Assembly (NCBI GenBank): GCA_945271295.1
Contig: CALYPG010000024.1
Span: 1-42,542 of the forward strand
Direction of reading: 5' to 3'
Length of the DNA stretch: 42,542 nucleotides
Source: an uncultured Gilliamella sp.
Lineage (GTDB): Bacteria > Pseudomonadota > Gammaproteobacteria > Enterobacterales > Orbaceae
The notes beneath the pieces are model-generated. The model did not search any database. It was not told where the DNA came from and saw nothing but the letters and a program-made list of their open reading frames with translations. Below, piece after piece: positions 1-9,416 of this stretch (position 1 is the stretch's first letter; every line of letters begins with the position of its first letter). The position numbers were made by a program, and so were the translations under genes.

Positions 1-468
1 CAGGCCAACATGAAATATAAGGAATATAAGGAAAGAAAACAATGAAAAATCCTTACGCTGCTTATTATCCACTTTTTTCCGGTTAAGTCAACGTTTTTAT
101 TTTCCCACTATTTATTGACTAAACATCCAATCTTAATAAATAAATTAAATAAAAACAATGCACAACAAAGAATTTAGTACTTTTTTACAGCAAAAATATC
201 ATTGAAAAAAAATAAAACCGAAAATAAAAAAACGCAAAACGTTTAAAAATAAAACAATACGTCATGTAAAACAGAAACATATTAGCAGAAAAACAAGAAA
301 TAAATAATTTTAAAAACCAATATATCTACATTTTAAAACGTGAAATACCTCAAAATACTCAAATATAAAACGAATGACCACGCAAAAAAAAGAAAAATCC
401 ATACTTATATCCGTTTTTCAGCTAATTGATTTGTACAAAATCTATTAAATATGCACTATAATTAACCA
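1..468. other. AT-rich non-coding region with a possible gene tail
   Basis: No convincing complete gene. One frame is open from base 1 to a TGA at 43-45 and encodes a short charged tail (ends KEYKERKQ), which could be the end of a gene outside the window. A 14-codon ORF (42-86, starting MKNPYAAYYP) overlaps that stop as ATGA and has an AAGGAA ribosome-site-like sequence before it. It may be a tiny peptide or chance. The rest is very A-rich with no RNA gene, repeat array or strong hairpin that I can see. Confidence 0.4.
434..468 (+). promoter_or_regulatory. Promoter of the XRE/S24-like regulator
   Basis: A perfect TATAAT at 457-462 lies only 6 bases before the first ATG at 469. The hexamer 17 bases upstream (TACAAA, 434-439) is a poor -35 and sits in a TTTGTACAAA palindrome that could be an operator. 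If this -10 is used, the transcript starts at or near the ATG, so either the mRNA is leaderless or the true start is the later ATG at 499. Confidence 0.4.
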
Positions 469-1188
469 ATGGATAAAAAAGGAAAAACGAGTCAAAAAAT
501 GAATATGATCAAAAACAAAAATGTTAAAACATTTAAAGATAGATTACATAGCTCGATGCAAGGCTTGTCTGTTTCTGCTTTTGCTAAAAAATGTGACATG
601 TCTGAGACAGTTATTAGAGATTATTTGTCTGGCAAAACCTATCCATCACTTACCCGTTTAGAAGTTATTGCCGAAAAATGTAATGTCTCTTATAACTGGT
701 TGGCTACAGGTTATAAATTAGAAGTGCTAACCCCAAAAGATGATGACAATATTTATAACGAAAATATCTATCGCATTCCGGTTTATAAAAAACAGTTACC
801 GACTAAAGAAGAAGCGCAAACACTACATTACATTCGCGAAACGCCATCAGTTATGAATTACCCAATTGTTGAAGGGTGGGCTGCTCACCGTGGATTAGAT
901 ATAAAAAAATTAATTATCTATTGGGCTAAAGGTGATCTCATGTCGCCTGAAATAAAAAATAATAACGGTCTTATTATTAATACTGAAATAGCCGATATTG
1001 TTGATGGTGCAATTTATTTAATTGAATATGACAATATTACCTTACTAAGGAGAATTCGTTTAACTCTCGGTGGTTGGATATTAATTTGTAATAATAACCA
1101 ATATCCCACTCTTGAAGTACCGAAAACTGATTTTGAAAAATACCATATTGTTGGTCGTGTTGTGCAAATTATTAAAGATGTTTTTTAG
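469..1188 (+). CDS. XRE-family regulator with a protease-dead S24-like domain
   Basis: DNA-binding regulator of the phage-repressor type. Residues about 23-80 form a helix-turn-helix domain (FAKKCDMSETVIRDYLSG, then a typical NVSYNWLATG end). Residues about 150-239 resemble the LexA/CI C-terminal domain, ending IVGRVVQIIK. The catalytic serine of the usual GDSM motif is replaced (GDLM, 155-158) and the region where the lysine should be reads LLRRI (192-196). Self-cleavage is therefore unlikely and the domain probably only dimerises. The first ATG has no ribosome site; the ATG at 499 (with GAG 7 bases before it) is an alternative start. No phage or transposon genes flank it. Its target is unknown; autoregulation through the palindrome overlapping its promoter is possible. 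Confidence 0.75.
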   Translation: MDKKGKTSQKMNMIKNKNVKTFKDRLHSSMQGLSVSAFAKKCDMSETVIRDYLSGKTYPSLTRLEVIAEKCNVSYNWLATGYKLEVLTPKDDDNIYNENIYRIPVYKKQLPTKEEAQTLHYIRETPSVMNYPIVEGWAAHRGLDIKKLIIYWAKGDLMSPEIKNNNGLIINTEIADIVDGAIYLIEYDNITLLRRIRLTLGGWILICNNNQYPTLEVPKTDFEKYHIVGRVVQIIKDVF

Positions 1189-1391
1189 CCTAATTAATAG
1201 CTATAGATCACCTTTCAATATATAATCAATCGAGTGAGGGAAAATTAATCTAACATTTCCCTCCAATCCTTTTGGATAACTTCAGCAATAACAGGTAGAA
1301 ATACAAGTGGCTAAAATTTAAAATTTTTACATAAATTTTTTGGTGCTAATAAGACATTAAGCTTTGTGGCACTCCCCCTCGCTTTTTAATG

Positions 1392-1413
1392 TCATTGATA
1401 AAATTATCAATGA
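1392..1413. promoter_or_regulatory. Perfect inverted repeat upstream of the ABC transporter
   Basis: The arms TCATTGATAA and TTATCAATGA (10 bp each, perfect) are separated by AA and end 29 bases before the ABC transporter ATG. The size and symmetry suit a dimeric repressor operator such as the MarR type. A second, wider pair (GACATTAA 1353-1360 and TTAATGTC 1386-1393) overlaps its left edge and could form an RNA hairpin in the leader. No regulator gene is adjacent except the XRE/S24 protein on the left. Confidence 0.45.
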
Positions 1414-1442
1414 ACAATCTTTAATAATAAATTAGGTATGTT

Positions 1443-3278
1443 ATGTATCGATTTTTTGAAAAAATGGTATCACCTTACCCTAAAGATGAGCCACAACCGA
1501 CAGCTAAAAATATCTTTAGCTTTATTTATCAATCAACTAAAGGTATCCGCCTTTTTATATTTTTACTAATAATACTGAGCGCTATAGGTGGCGCTTTTGA
1601 AGCGTTTTTATTTGCCGCGCTCGGTAAAATTGTTGATTGGCTTGCTGTTGTTGAACCGGACAAGTTTTGGCAACAAGAAAAAGGCACACTAATGTTATTA
1701 GCATTAGTTATCTTAGCGAGCACATTAATAGTTGGATTACAAACGATCATTAAACATCAATGCTTGGCTGGAAATTTCCCCATGCGGATGCGATGGAATT
1801 TACATCGATTAGTACTTAATCAAAGCATGCGATTTTTTCAAGATGAATTTGCTGGAAGAATCTCAGCCAAAGTCATGCAAACAGCATTAGCTGTCAGGGA
1901 TACCTGCTTTTTAATTGCTGATATTTTGATATTTGTACTTATCTCATTTATCACTATGGCTACTATAATCGGTCAATTAGCGTCTTGGTTATTACTCCCC
2001 TTCATTGGTTGGTGCGTTATTTATGGTCTTGCCATGTTTTATTTTATTCCTCGCCTTAGTGAAGTTGCGAGTATGCAAGCTGACGCTCGTTCAACTATGA
2101 CCGGACGCGTAACCGATGCTTATACTAATATTATGACCGTAAAACTATTTTCCCATGCAGGTAATGAAGCTAAGTATGCACAAGAATCAATGGATGATTT
2201 TTTAGTCACCGTCAATAAACAAATGCGACTGGTGAGCAGTTTTGAAATAGTGAATCACTTATTAACCATTTCATTAATATTAAGTACCACCGGTGTAGCA
2301 TTGTGGCTATGGACGAATCAATTAGTACAAATTGGTGCAATTGCCACAACAACAGCGGTCGCACTGCGACTAAATGGTTTATCACATTGGATCATGTGGG
2401 AAATAGCCGCCTTATTTGAAAATATTGGTGTAATTAAAGATGGTATTAATACTTTTTCAGTTACTAAAGCTGTTGTTGATTTACCTAATGCTACGCAACT
2501 AAAAGTTAACCAAGGTAAAATTGAATTCAACCATATCTATTTTAATTACGATAAAAAAACTCACAATGGTGTGATTGACGATCTAGATTTAACCATTAAT
2601 CCCGGTGAAAAAATTGGTTTAGTGGGCCGTTCTGGCGCGGGGAAATCGACACTTATCAGTTTATTACTGCGTTTTTATGATTTACAAAAAGGGCAAATCA
2701 GTATTGATGGACAAGATATTTCCACAGTTACTCAAGAAAGTTTGCGAGCTCAAATTGGAATGGTAACTCAAGATACCTCTCTATTGCATCGTTCTGTGCG
2801 AGAAAATCTACTCTATGGCAACAATTCTGCCACTGAACAAGAGATGATAAAAGCGGCACAAAAAGCACAGGCAGATCACTTTATACAATCATTAGTCGAT
2901 GCCAATGGTAGAAAAGGTTACGATGCATTTGTTGGTGAGCGAGGTATAAAATTATCTGGAGGACAACGGCAACGTATCGCCATTGCTCGTGTCATTTTAA
3001 AAAATGCACCTATTTTACTTTTAGATGAAGCAACTAGTGCTCTTGATTCTGAAATTGAACAAGCAATCCAAGAAAGCTTGTACACCTTAATGGAAGGGAA
3101 AACCGTTATTGCTATCGCCCATCGACTATCGACTATTGCTGCAATGGATAGATTGATTGTACTTGACCAAGGTAAGATTATTGAGCAAGGTAGTCATTCA
3201 GAACTTCTAGAGAAAAATGGATTGTATGCGCAACTTTGGAAGCATCAAAGTGGTGGTTTTTTGGGTAATAATTTATAA
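1443..3278 (+). CDS. ABC exporter, fused permease and ATPase (MsbA/multidrug type)
   Basis: Inner-membrane half-transporter of the ABCB type, expected to act as a homodimer exporting a lipid, peptide or drug. The N-terminal ~340 residues carry about six hydrophobic segments (for example 36-62, 82-100, 158-200, 270-310). The ATPase domain (about 358-600) is complete: Walker A GRSGAGKST (395-403), Q-loop VTQDT (441-445), signature LSGGQ (504-508), Walker B ILLLDE (524-529) and H-loop His560. The length of 611 aa is normal for the family. The gene stands alone and is preceded by a perfect inverted repeat that may be its operator. The substrate cannot be told from sequence; I see no motif that marks it as MsbA itself. 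Confidence 0.85.
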   Translation: MYRFFEKMVSPYPKDEPQPTAKNIFSFIYQSTKGIRLFIFLLIILSAIGGAFEAFLFAALGKIVDWLAVVEPDKFWQQEKGTLMLLALVILASTLIVGLQTIIKHQCLAGNFPMRMRWNLHRLVLNQSMRFFQDEFAGRISAKVMQTALAVRDTCFLIADILIFVLISFITMATIIGQLASWLLLPFIGWCVIYGLAMFYFIPRLSEVASMQADARSTMTGRVTDAYTNIMTVKLFSHAGNEAKYAQESMDDFLVTVNKQMRLVSSFEIVNHLLTISLILSTTGVALWLWTNQLVQIGAIATTTAVALRLNGLSHWIMWEIAALFENIGVIKDGINTFSVTKAVVDLPNATQLKVNQGKIEFNHIYFNYDKKTHNGVIDDLDLTINPGEKIGLVGRSGAGKSTLISLLLRFYDLQKGQISIDGQDISTVTQESLRAQIGMVTQDTSLLHRSVRENLLYGNNSATEQEMIKAAQKAQADHFIQSLVDANGRKGYDAFVGERGIKLSGGQRQRIAIARVILKNAPILLLDEATSALDSEIEQAIQESLYTLMEGKTVIAIAHRLSTIAAMDRLIVLDQGKIIEQGSHSELLEKNGLYAQLWKHQSGGFLGNNL

Positions 3279-3301
3279 AAATCGCTTCTATTGTCAAAAA
3301 G

Positions 3302-3346
3302 TTTCAGGTCCGGTATATGTTTCAGTATAAAATATCTGACCTGAAA
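3302..3346 (-). terminator. Hairpin terminator between the ABC exporter and dacB
   Basis: The arms TTTCAGGTC (3302-3310) and GACCTGAAA (3338-3346) form a 9-bp perfect stem. Read on the minus strand the hairpin is followed by CTTTTTG, so it best serves dacB. On the plus strand the T-run is weak, but the hairpin could also stop the ABC transcript. Confidence 0.55.
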
Positions 3347-3371
3347 ATATGTCATTAAGTATGATTATTTA

Positions 3372-4808
3372 TTAATTAATAAAATTTTTATAAAACTCTG
3401 ATTCAAATTGCATAATTGCACTATTTTTCGGTTCGCCTTGTCTATCAGCATGATATCCGGATAATAGTTGCACAAATGCAACATATTTACCATCGGGTTT
3501 TTGAATAAATCCGGCTAAATTATAACTACCTTGTATATAACCCGTTTTTGCTCGGATTACTTCTTTAAATGGAGGCTGACTAAAACTTTTACGATATTGT
3601 AAGGTACCATCGACCCCAGCTATAGGGAGTTTTTCAATAATTTTTAGTCGAGAATTATTATTTGAAATATATTGTAAGATCTCCATCAATTTCTCAGCAC
3701 TGACTAAATTTAATCGAGATAATCCTGAACCATCAGCAATCACCAAATTTTCAAGATTTATCCCCGCCTTTTTACGTAAAATTTGTTTAACCGCATCACC
3801 ACCATTACGCCATGTACCGGAAATATTATAATAATGAGCTCCCAATGTTCTAAAGATAGTATCGGCATAAAGATTATTCGATTTTTTTAACATTACAGTT
3901 AATAAATCAGACAGTGGTACTGATTGACTTGATGCTAATAAAGTTAATGATGTCGCTTTTTTTGAATTACGCTCAAAAATATTACCAGTGTAAGTTATTT
4001 TTTGCTGTATGAGTTGCTTCTTTAAAATTGAAGAAAAATATGCGACCCCATCAATTACTGCAAATTTTAAAGGTGTTTTTTGAGAACTAGCAGCAACACA
4101 ACCAGATAAATGGTAATGATTTTTTTGTAAATAACTTACATCGAATTCACAATATTTATCAATTAAATCTTTACTATTCCCTGCAATGGTTTTGATATCA
4201 CTTGTTAGTACAATTGGATAGTTTGAACCTATTGAAACGGTGGCTTTACCACCTACTTTACCTGGTGTGATTGTGGCATAAAAGCAATTATCATCAATAC
4301 TCGCTGCTGATGGTGGAGCATTATAACAAGCAGTTAAATTATTCCAAGACCAACCCGATGCTTTATCATGGCTAGTAAAAATTGAAGTATCTAAAATTAT
4401 ATTTCCGACAATTTTTTCAACTCCTTTTTGACGCAAAGATGTCAACATATTTTTCAATCTTTCACGATTAAAAGTAGGATCACCACTTAATTGAATAATA
4501 AGATCGCCTTTTAACCGTTTATTACTAATTGAGCCATTAGTTTGCATGCGAGTGACAAAACGATAATCATTACCCAACTCAAGCTCAGCAGCTAATGCAG
4601 TAATTAACTTCTGGGTACTTGCTGGTTGTTTAAACTGATCACTTTTATATTGCGCTAACGTCTTGGGATTCTTACCCACTGACTTTATTAAAATTGATAA
4701 ATCACTACCTTTTGGTAAAGAACTAATATAATGTTCAACAGATTGTGCAAGTAATGAACTCGAAAAAAGAGAAAGAACAAATAAAATAAATATTCTGAAA
4801 TTTGTCAT
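3372..4808 (-). CDS. dacB: D-Ala-D-Ala carboxypeptidase/endopeptidase (PBP4)
   Basis: Periplasmic serine peptidase of family S13 that trims and cleaves peptidoglycan cross-links. The signal peptide is residues 1-21 (cleavage near LLAQS). All three penicillin-binding motifs are present: SxxK as STQK at 64-67, SxN as SNN at 310-312, and KTG at 421-423 in RAKTGYIQGS. Between the first two lies the large insertion typical of PBP4 (about 80-290). The length of 478 aa matches E. coli DacB (about 477). It is transcribed away from terC and no operon partner is seen. Confidence 0.92.
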   Translation of the reverse strand: MTNFRIFILFVLSLFSSSLLAQSVEHYISSLPKGSDLSILIKSVGKNPKTLAQYKSDQFKQPASTQKLITALAAELELGNDYRFVTRMQTNGSISNKRLKGDLIIQLSGDPTFNRERLKNMLTSLRQKGVEKIVGNIILDTSIFTSHDKASGWSWNNLTACYNAPPSAASIDDNCFYATITPGKVGGKATVSIGSNYPIVLTSDIKTIAGNSKDLIDKYCEFDVSYLQKNHYHLSGCVAASSQKTPLKFAVIDGVAYFSSILKKQLIQQKITYTGNIFERNSKKATSLTLLASSQSVPLSDLLTVMLKKSNNLYADTIFRTLGAHYYNISGTWRNGGDAVKQILRKKAGINLENLVIADGSGLSRLNLVSAEKLMEILQYISNNNSRLKIIEKLPIAGVDGTLQYRKSFSQPPFKEVIRAKTGYIQGSYNLAGFIQKPDGKYVAFVQLLSGYHADRQGEPKNSAIMQFESEFYKNFIN

Positions 4809-4929
4809 GAAAATTTGCTCAAAAAAGGATGATATTAAAACCGTTGTATAAAGGCATCAAATATATCTTTTTTTGTTTCCCCTATCAATATATACTCAAT
4901 CACTTTTATAATCATGTTCTTTAAAAAGG

Positions 4930-4958
4930 TTGATATTAGTAGAACCAACTAGTTAAAT
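4930..4958 (+). promoter_or_regulatory. Predicted terC promoter
   Basis: TTGATA (4930-4935), a 17-base spacer and TTAAAT (4953-4958) give a reasonable sigma-70 promoter. The palindrome AACTAGTT (4947-4954) overlaps the -10 and could bind a regulator. I looked for a yybP-ykoY manganese riboswitch, common before TerC-family genes, and did not find its conserved core. Confidence 0.4.
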
Positions 4959-4993
4959 TATTTTATAACGAACTATAAATTAGGTGGCTAAAT

Positions 4994-6010
4994 ATGATTC
5001 AAAGCTCATTGGGTTTTCCGCAAGAAACAGTGCTAGTGTTTATTATATTAGCATTTGTTGCAATAATTATTGATCTATATGCACACCATAATGATAAACC
5101 CATAAGCTTAAGTAATGCTATTGCCTGGTCACTTTTTTGGGTTGCTATCGCTTTAGGATTTACACTTTATTTATATTTACATCACGGCAGTGAAATAGCT
5201 AGTTTGTTTATTACAGGTTATGTGCTTGAAAAAGCGCTTTCTGTTGATAACTTATTTGTAATTATGGCGCTCTTTTCTTGGTTCGCTATCCCTAATAATT
5301 ATCGTCATCGTATACTTTATTGGGGAATAATTGGTGCTATTATATTCCGTGCTATCTTCGTTGTTATAGGAACCGGACTATTATCTTTAGGGGCATGGAT
5401 GGAGTTAGTTTTTTCGCTGATTGTAGCTTTTACCGGAATTATGATGTTAAAAAAACAGGATAATGATGAGATAACAGACTATTCTCGCCATTTGGCTTAT
5501 CGTATAGCAAAACGTATATTTCCAACGTACCCTAAAATAGTCGGTAACCATTTCCTATTAAGCCAAAAACAACTCAATGCTGAACTTGCCAAATCGGAAA
5601 ATAACAATTTAACTAATACAATCCCCAAAAGCGTTTTATATGCAACCCCTCTGTTTTTATGTACTATGGTAATTGAACTAAGTGATGTCATGTTTGCTTT
5701 CGATTCAGTACCGGCTGTAATAGCAGTTAGCCGTGAACCATTAATTGTCTATAGTGCCATGATTTTTGCTATTTTAGGGCTAAGAACAATGTACTTTGTA
5801 CTAGAAGCAATGAAACAATATCTTGTTCATTTAGGAAAGGCTGTTATCTGCTTACTATTTTTTATTGCTATCAAATTAGCTTTAAATGCTAGTTACCATC
5901 TGTTTGGTTACGGCATCGATATTAGCCCAATTACCAGCCTTTACATAGTATTAGGCATATTAATGCTCGGAATCATCGCTAGTTTTATTTGGCCAGAAAA
6001 GAACAATTAG
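4994..6010 (+). CDS. terC: TerC-family integral membrane protein
   Basis: Polytopic inner-membrane protein of the TerC family (tellurite-resistance TerC and Alx), linked to metal ion, mainly manganese, export. Family motifs are clear: EKALSVDNLFV (about 80-90) and ELSDVMFAFDSVPAV (about 228-242), whose acidic residues lie within membrane segments, plus GLRTMYFVLEA. Eight to nine hydrophobic segments are visible. The N-terminus (SLGFPQET, HHNDKPISL) and the central HLAYRIAKRIFP segment resemble TerC of ter operons as I remember it more than Alx, although no other ter gene is present. The ribosome site AGGTGG is well placed. The length of 338 aa is normal. Confidence 0.85.
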   Translation: MIQSSLGFPQETVLVFIILAFVAIIIDLYAHHNDKPISLSNAIAWSLFWVAIALGFTLYLYLHHGSEIASLFITGYVLEKALSVDNLFVIMALFSWFAIPNNYRHRILYWGIIGAIIFRAIFVVIGTGLLSLGAWMELVFSLIVAFTGIMMLKKQDNDEITDYSRHLAYRIAKRIFPTYPKIVGNHFLLSQKQLNAELAKSENNNLTNTIPKSVLYATPLFLCTMVIELSDVMFAFDSVPAVIAVSREPLIVYSAMIFAILGLRTMYFVLEAMKQYLVHLGKAVICLLFFIAIKLALNASYHLFGYGIDISPITSLYIVLGILMLGIIASFIWPEKNN

Positions 6011-6038
6011 TAATGTTAACAAACCACTGAATATAATT

Positions 6039-6058
6039 TGGCAGGGAATGCCCTGCCA
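6039..6058. terminator. Terminator between convergent terC and cycA
   Basis: The arms TGGCAGGG and CCCTGCCA form an 8-bp G+C-rich stem with an AATG loop, placed between the two convergent stop codons. The plus side is followed by TTATTTATTAACTTTTTTT. It probably acts in both directions. Confidence 0.65.
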
Positions 6059-6065
6059 TTATTTA

Positions 6066-7445
6066 TTAACTTTTTTTACGTTTTAATGAACGAAAATAAT
6101 AGTTTATACCTAGAATAACAAACCAAATTGGTGTTGCCATTAAAGCTTGGCAAGTATCCGTTTCAAAAGTAAGTAATACAATTACAAAGACAAAAAATGC
6201 CAAACACACCAAACACATTAAAATACCACCGGGCATTTTAAATTGGGATTGCTGATGTAATTGTTTTCTTTTAAAGCGGTAAACAATATAAGAGATAAGA
6301 ATCATCGACCAAATAAACATAAATAAAATTGCAGATATCGTAGTTACTATGGTAAATGCTGCAATTACATTCGGAACTAAGTAAATCAGAACAACGCCAC
6401 CTAAAAGGCAAGAACAGGAAAATAATAAACCATTGGCAGGAACTGAGCTATTTGATAGTTTACCAAAACGCGCTGGTGCATCTTGTTTTTTAGCTAACCC
6501 AAATAACATGCGACTGGTTGAATAAATCCCACTATTTGCCGACGATGCAGCCGATGTAAGCACTACAAAATTAATAATATTTGCAGCAGCGGGTAAACCT
6601 ATTAATGTAAATAAATCAACAAATGGGCTATTATTTGGTGAAATAACATTCCATGGGGTTACACTCATAATGATAATTAAAGAAAACACATAAAAAAAGA
6701 TGATACGTGCTGGCACAGAGTTGATTGCTCTAGGTAAGTTTTTATTAGGATTTACTGTTTCGGCAGCGGTTGTGCCTACTAACTCAATACCTACAAAAGC
6801 AAAAATAGCTATCTGAAAGCCAGCAAAAAAACCCATACTACCATGAGGAAAGAAACCGCCATACTCCCAAAGATTCGAAAACGCTGCTGTAGTATTAGTT
6901 TGTTCAGAATGAAATGAGGTAAAAATTAATCCAAGACCAATAATAATCAACGCCAAAATCGCAATAATTTTAATCATTGAAAACCAAAATTCTGTCTCAC
7001 CGAACATTCTTACGGTTAATAAATTTAATATTAATAATACCGCAATTGTCAAAAACATGGGGATCCATGCTTGTAAATCGTCAAACCAATGTTGTGCATA
7101 ACCAGCAATAGCTATTACATCAGCTATACCAGTAATAACCCAGCAAAACCAATAAGTCCAGCCGGTAAAAAATCCAGCCCAAGGCCCTAATAAGTCAGTG
7201 GCAAAATCACTAAAAGATTTGTAGTGTAAATTTGAAAGTAGGATTTCCCCCATTGCACGCATAACAAAAAACAAGATAAAACCTATAATCATATAGACAA
7301 AAATAATAGATGGTCCAGCTAGACTAATTGTCTTACCAGATCCCATAAATAAACCAGTACCAATCGCGCCACTAATTGCAATTAACTGAATATGTCGGTT
7401 GGAGAGATTTCGCTTAAGATCATGATTTGAATTTGTAACGCCCAT
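6066..7445 (-). CDS. cycA: D-serine/D-alanine/glycine proton symporter
   Basis: Inner-membrane amino acid permease of the AAT family with about 12 membrane segments. It follows E. coli CycA closely from the N-terminal RHIQLIAISGAIGTGLFMG through the KSFSDFA and GWTYWFCWV segments to VGTTAAETVNPNKNLPRAIN and TSAASSANSG, which supports the specific name. An upstream in-frame ATG at 7472 adds nine residues (MLKRKVIIK), but it has no usable ribosome site. I prefer the ATG at 7445, which has AAAGAAAGG upstream. CycA imports glycine, D-alanine, D-serine and cycloserine. It is a single gene, convergent with terC. Confidence 0.88.
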   Translation of the reverse strand: MGVTNSNHDLKRNLSNRHIQLIAISGAIGTGLFMGSGKTISLAGPSIIFVYMIIGFILFFVMRAMGEILLSNLHYKSFSDFATDLLGPWAGFFTGWTYWFCWVITGIADVIAIAGYAQHWFDDLQAWIPMFLTIAVLLILNLLTVRMFGETEFWFSMIKIIAILALIIIGLGLIFTSFHSEQTNTTAAFSNLWEYGGFFPHGSMGFFAGFQIAIFAFVGIELVGTTAAETVNPNKNLPRAINSVPARIIFFYVFSLIIIMSVTPWNVISPNNSPFVDLFTLIGLPAAANIINFVVLTSAASSANSGIYSTSRMLFGLAKKQDAPARFGKLSNSSVPANGLLFSCSCLLGGVVLIYLVPNVIAAFTIVTTISAILFMFIWSMILISYIVYRFKRKQLHQQSQFKMPGGILMCLVCLAFFVFVIVLLTFETDTCQALMATPIWFVILGINYYFRSLKRKKS

Positions 7446-7642
7446 CTTTATTATTACCTTTCTTTTTAACATTTCTCAAGTTTATATAAGAATATAGGAC
7501 TATAAAGATTAAAGTATCAAATCGCAAGCTGAATTGTTATGAAAACTTTTTATAGTAACATACTAATTATTGGTAGTTTCTTATAATAGAAGAGTGTAGC
7601 ATAACTGCCTAAATTCAATTATTTATTTTATTAACAACTAAT

Positions 7643-8731
7643 ATGAAAGAAAATCACCTTTATTCTCGTTTTTATGTTTTATGTATATTATTGATTTTAT
7701 CGCTATTAACCGGTTGTCAAAGCAATTTGGCTAAGCCTAATAAGCAAGGTCAACAGTACATAGACGGGCGTCTTTCAGCTCCATTGAATATTAACTATCC
7801 CCAACTCACTACTCCTATTAATATTTCAGATTATATCATCCAAGTAGCAAAAATTAAGAGTGCATCACCATCTTTATATGTTAAAAACGAGCATATCTAT
7901 AATGCAATAGATACCTGGATTAATCGTGCATTGGGTACAGATGAGTTTAAAAAAGTTGGATTAAATAGTTATGAAATGTCAGGACAAGATGACTTTGGTA
8001 ATGTACATTTAACCGGTTATTATACCCCAATCATCAAAGCTAGATATCAACCAACTGCCGAATTTAAATATCCCATTTATGCAATGCCAAACCAAACTAA
8101 AAAACGCTTACCAACCCGTGAACAAATTTATAATGGTGCTTTAGCTAACAAAGGACTTGAACTAGCATATACTAACTCTTTGATGGATAATTTTATCATG
8201 GAAGTACAAGGTAGTGCTTACATTGATTTTGAAGATGGTAACCCATTAGTTTTTTTCAGTTATGGTGGTAAAAATGGTCATAGCTATTCAAGTATAGGAC
8301 GATTGCTTGTTGAACAAGGTGAAATAAAAAAAGAAAATATGTCAATACAATCGATAAGAGAGTGGGCGAAAAATAAAAGAGAAAAGCAACTCAAAGCATT
8401 ATTAATTCAAAATCGTTCATTTGTGTTTTTTAAACCGCAATATAACGCCGAAGTAAAAGGTGCGGCGGCAGTACCTTTAGTGGCAAACGCATCGCTAGCA
8501 TCTGATAAATCATTGATTCCAACTGGTTCAGTGGTATTAGTTGATGTGCCACTTTTAGATAACGATGGTCGTTATCGTGGTAGACGAGAAACACGTTTAA
8601 TGGTCGCGCTTGACGTAGGTGGCGCTATTAAAGGTCAACATTTTGATCTTTATCTGGGTGTCGGTGATAAATCAGGAAAAGTAGCTGGTTATTATAACCA
8701 CTACGGTCGTGCATGGGTAATAAAGCCTTAA
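7643..8731 (+). CDS. mltA: Membrane-bound lytic murein transglycosylase A
   Basis: Outer-membrane lipoprotein that cleaves the MurNAc-GlcNAc bond of peptidoglycan and leaves a 1,6-anhydro end. The N-terminus is a lipoprotein signal with lipobox LTGC (Cys25). The MltA barrel follows (about 100-260; LTGYYTPIIKARY, IDFEDG), then the C-terminal 3D domain with conserved acidic residues in MVALDVGGAIKGQHFDLY; the last Asp matches the catalytic one of E. coli MltA. The C-terminus NHYGRAWVIKP is intact. Length 362 aa is normal. A TATAAT at 7582-7587 is a likely -10 element, giving a leader of about 50 bases. Confidence 0.93.
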   Translation: MKENHLYSRFYVLCILLILSLLTGCQSNLAKPNKQGQQYIDGRLSAPLNINYPQLTTPINISDYIIQVAKIKSASPSLYVKNEHIYNAIDTWINRALGTDEFKKVGLNSYEMSGQDDFGNVHLTGYYTPIIKARYQPTAEFKYPIYAMPNQTKKRLPTREQIYNGALANKGLELAYTNSLMDNFIMEVQGSAYIDFEDGNPLVFFSYGGKNGHSYSSIGRLLVEQGEIKKENMSIQSIREWAKNKREKQLKALLIQNRSFVFFKPQYNAEVKGAAAVPLVANASLASDKSLIPTGSVVLVDVPLLDNDGRYRGRRETRLMVALDVGGAIKGQHFDLYLGVGDKSGKVAGYYNHYGRAWVIKP

Positions 8732-8801
8732 ATCAACATCATCGACGCCATTAATATAACCTGCTAAAATGAAACGATAAAAGCAGATTTAAGGATAATT
8801 C

Positions 8802-9383
8802 ATGAGACTTTGCGATCAAGATATTGAAGCCTATTTACGCAGTGGTAAACTGAAAATAACACCTCAGCCGGCATCAAGTTGTATCAATGGGGTGACTGTT
8901 GATGTACGATTAGGTAACCAATTTAGAACTTTCAAAGAGCATACTACCCCTTATATAGATTTAAGTGGACCAAAAGAAGAAGTATCTGCAGTTTTGGAAC
9001 GCGTAATGAGCGAAGAAATAGTGCTTAGTGAAAAAGAGGCTTTTTATCTCCATCCAGGAGAGTTAGCTTTAGCGGTGACATTAGAATCAGTCACCATTCC
9101 AGATAATTTAGTTGGGTGGTTAGATGGTAGATCCTCCTTAGCACGACTTGGTCTTATGGTTCATGTAACAGCGCATCGGATTGATCCTGGTTGGCAAGGT
9201 CAAATTGTGTTAGAATTTTTTAACTCGGGTAAAATTCCATTAGCTCTTAGACCCGGTATGACAATTGGGGCTCTGAGCTTTGAAACACTAACCAACCCTG
9301 CAATCAGACCTTACAATCGTCGTCTGGATGCAAAATACAAAGACCAACAAGGCGCTGTCGCCAGTCGTATTGATAAAGACTAA
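8802..9383 (+). CDS. dcd: dCTP deaminase
   Basis: Cytosolic enzyme converting dCTP to dUTP, the first step of the main route to dTTP. The length of 193 aa equals E. coli Dcd. Conserved parts are the N-terminal [12 protein letters not shown], the active-site stretch [20 protein letters not shown] with the catalytic Glu in [10 protein letters not shown], and the C-terminal lid ([10 protein letters not shown]). A ribosome site AAGGA lies before the ATG. dcd and asmA are neighbours in E. coli too and here are 33 bases apart, so they are probably cotranscribed. Confidence 0.95.
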   Translation: MRLCDQDIEAYLRSGKLKITPQPASSCINGVTVDVRLGNQFRTFKEHTTPYIDLSGPKEEVSAVLERVMSEEIVLSEKEAFYLHPGELALAVTLESVTIPDNLVGWLDGRSSLARLGLMVHVTAHRIDPGWQGQIVLEFFNSGKIPLALRPGMTIGALSFETLTNPAIRPYNRRLDAKYKDQQGAVASRIDKD

Positions 9384-9416
9384 AATAGTTTATTACCTTT
9401 ATAAAGGAACATTAAT

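Noticed and set aside
469-1188. Prophage marker
   Set aside because: The repressor-like gene has no integrase, Cro, structural or attachment sequences near it.
4860-4993. Manganese (yybP-ykoY) riboswitch before terC
   Set aside because: The conserved core and paired stems of the motif are not present; only an ordinary promoter is visible.
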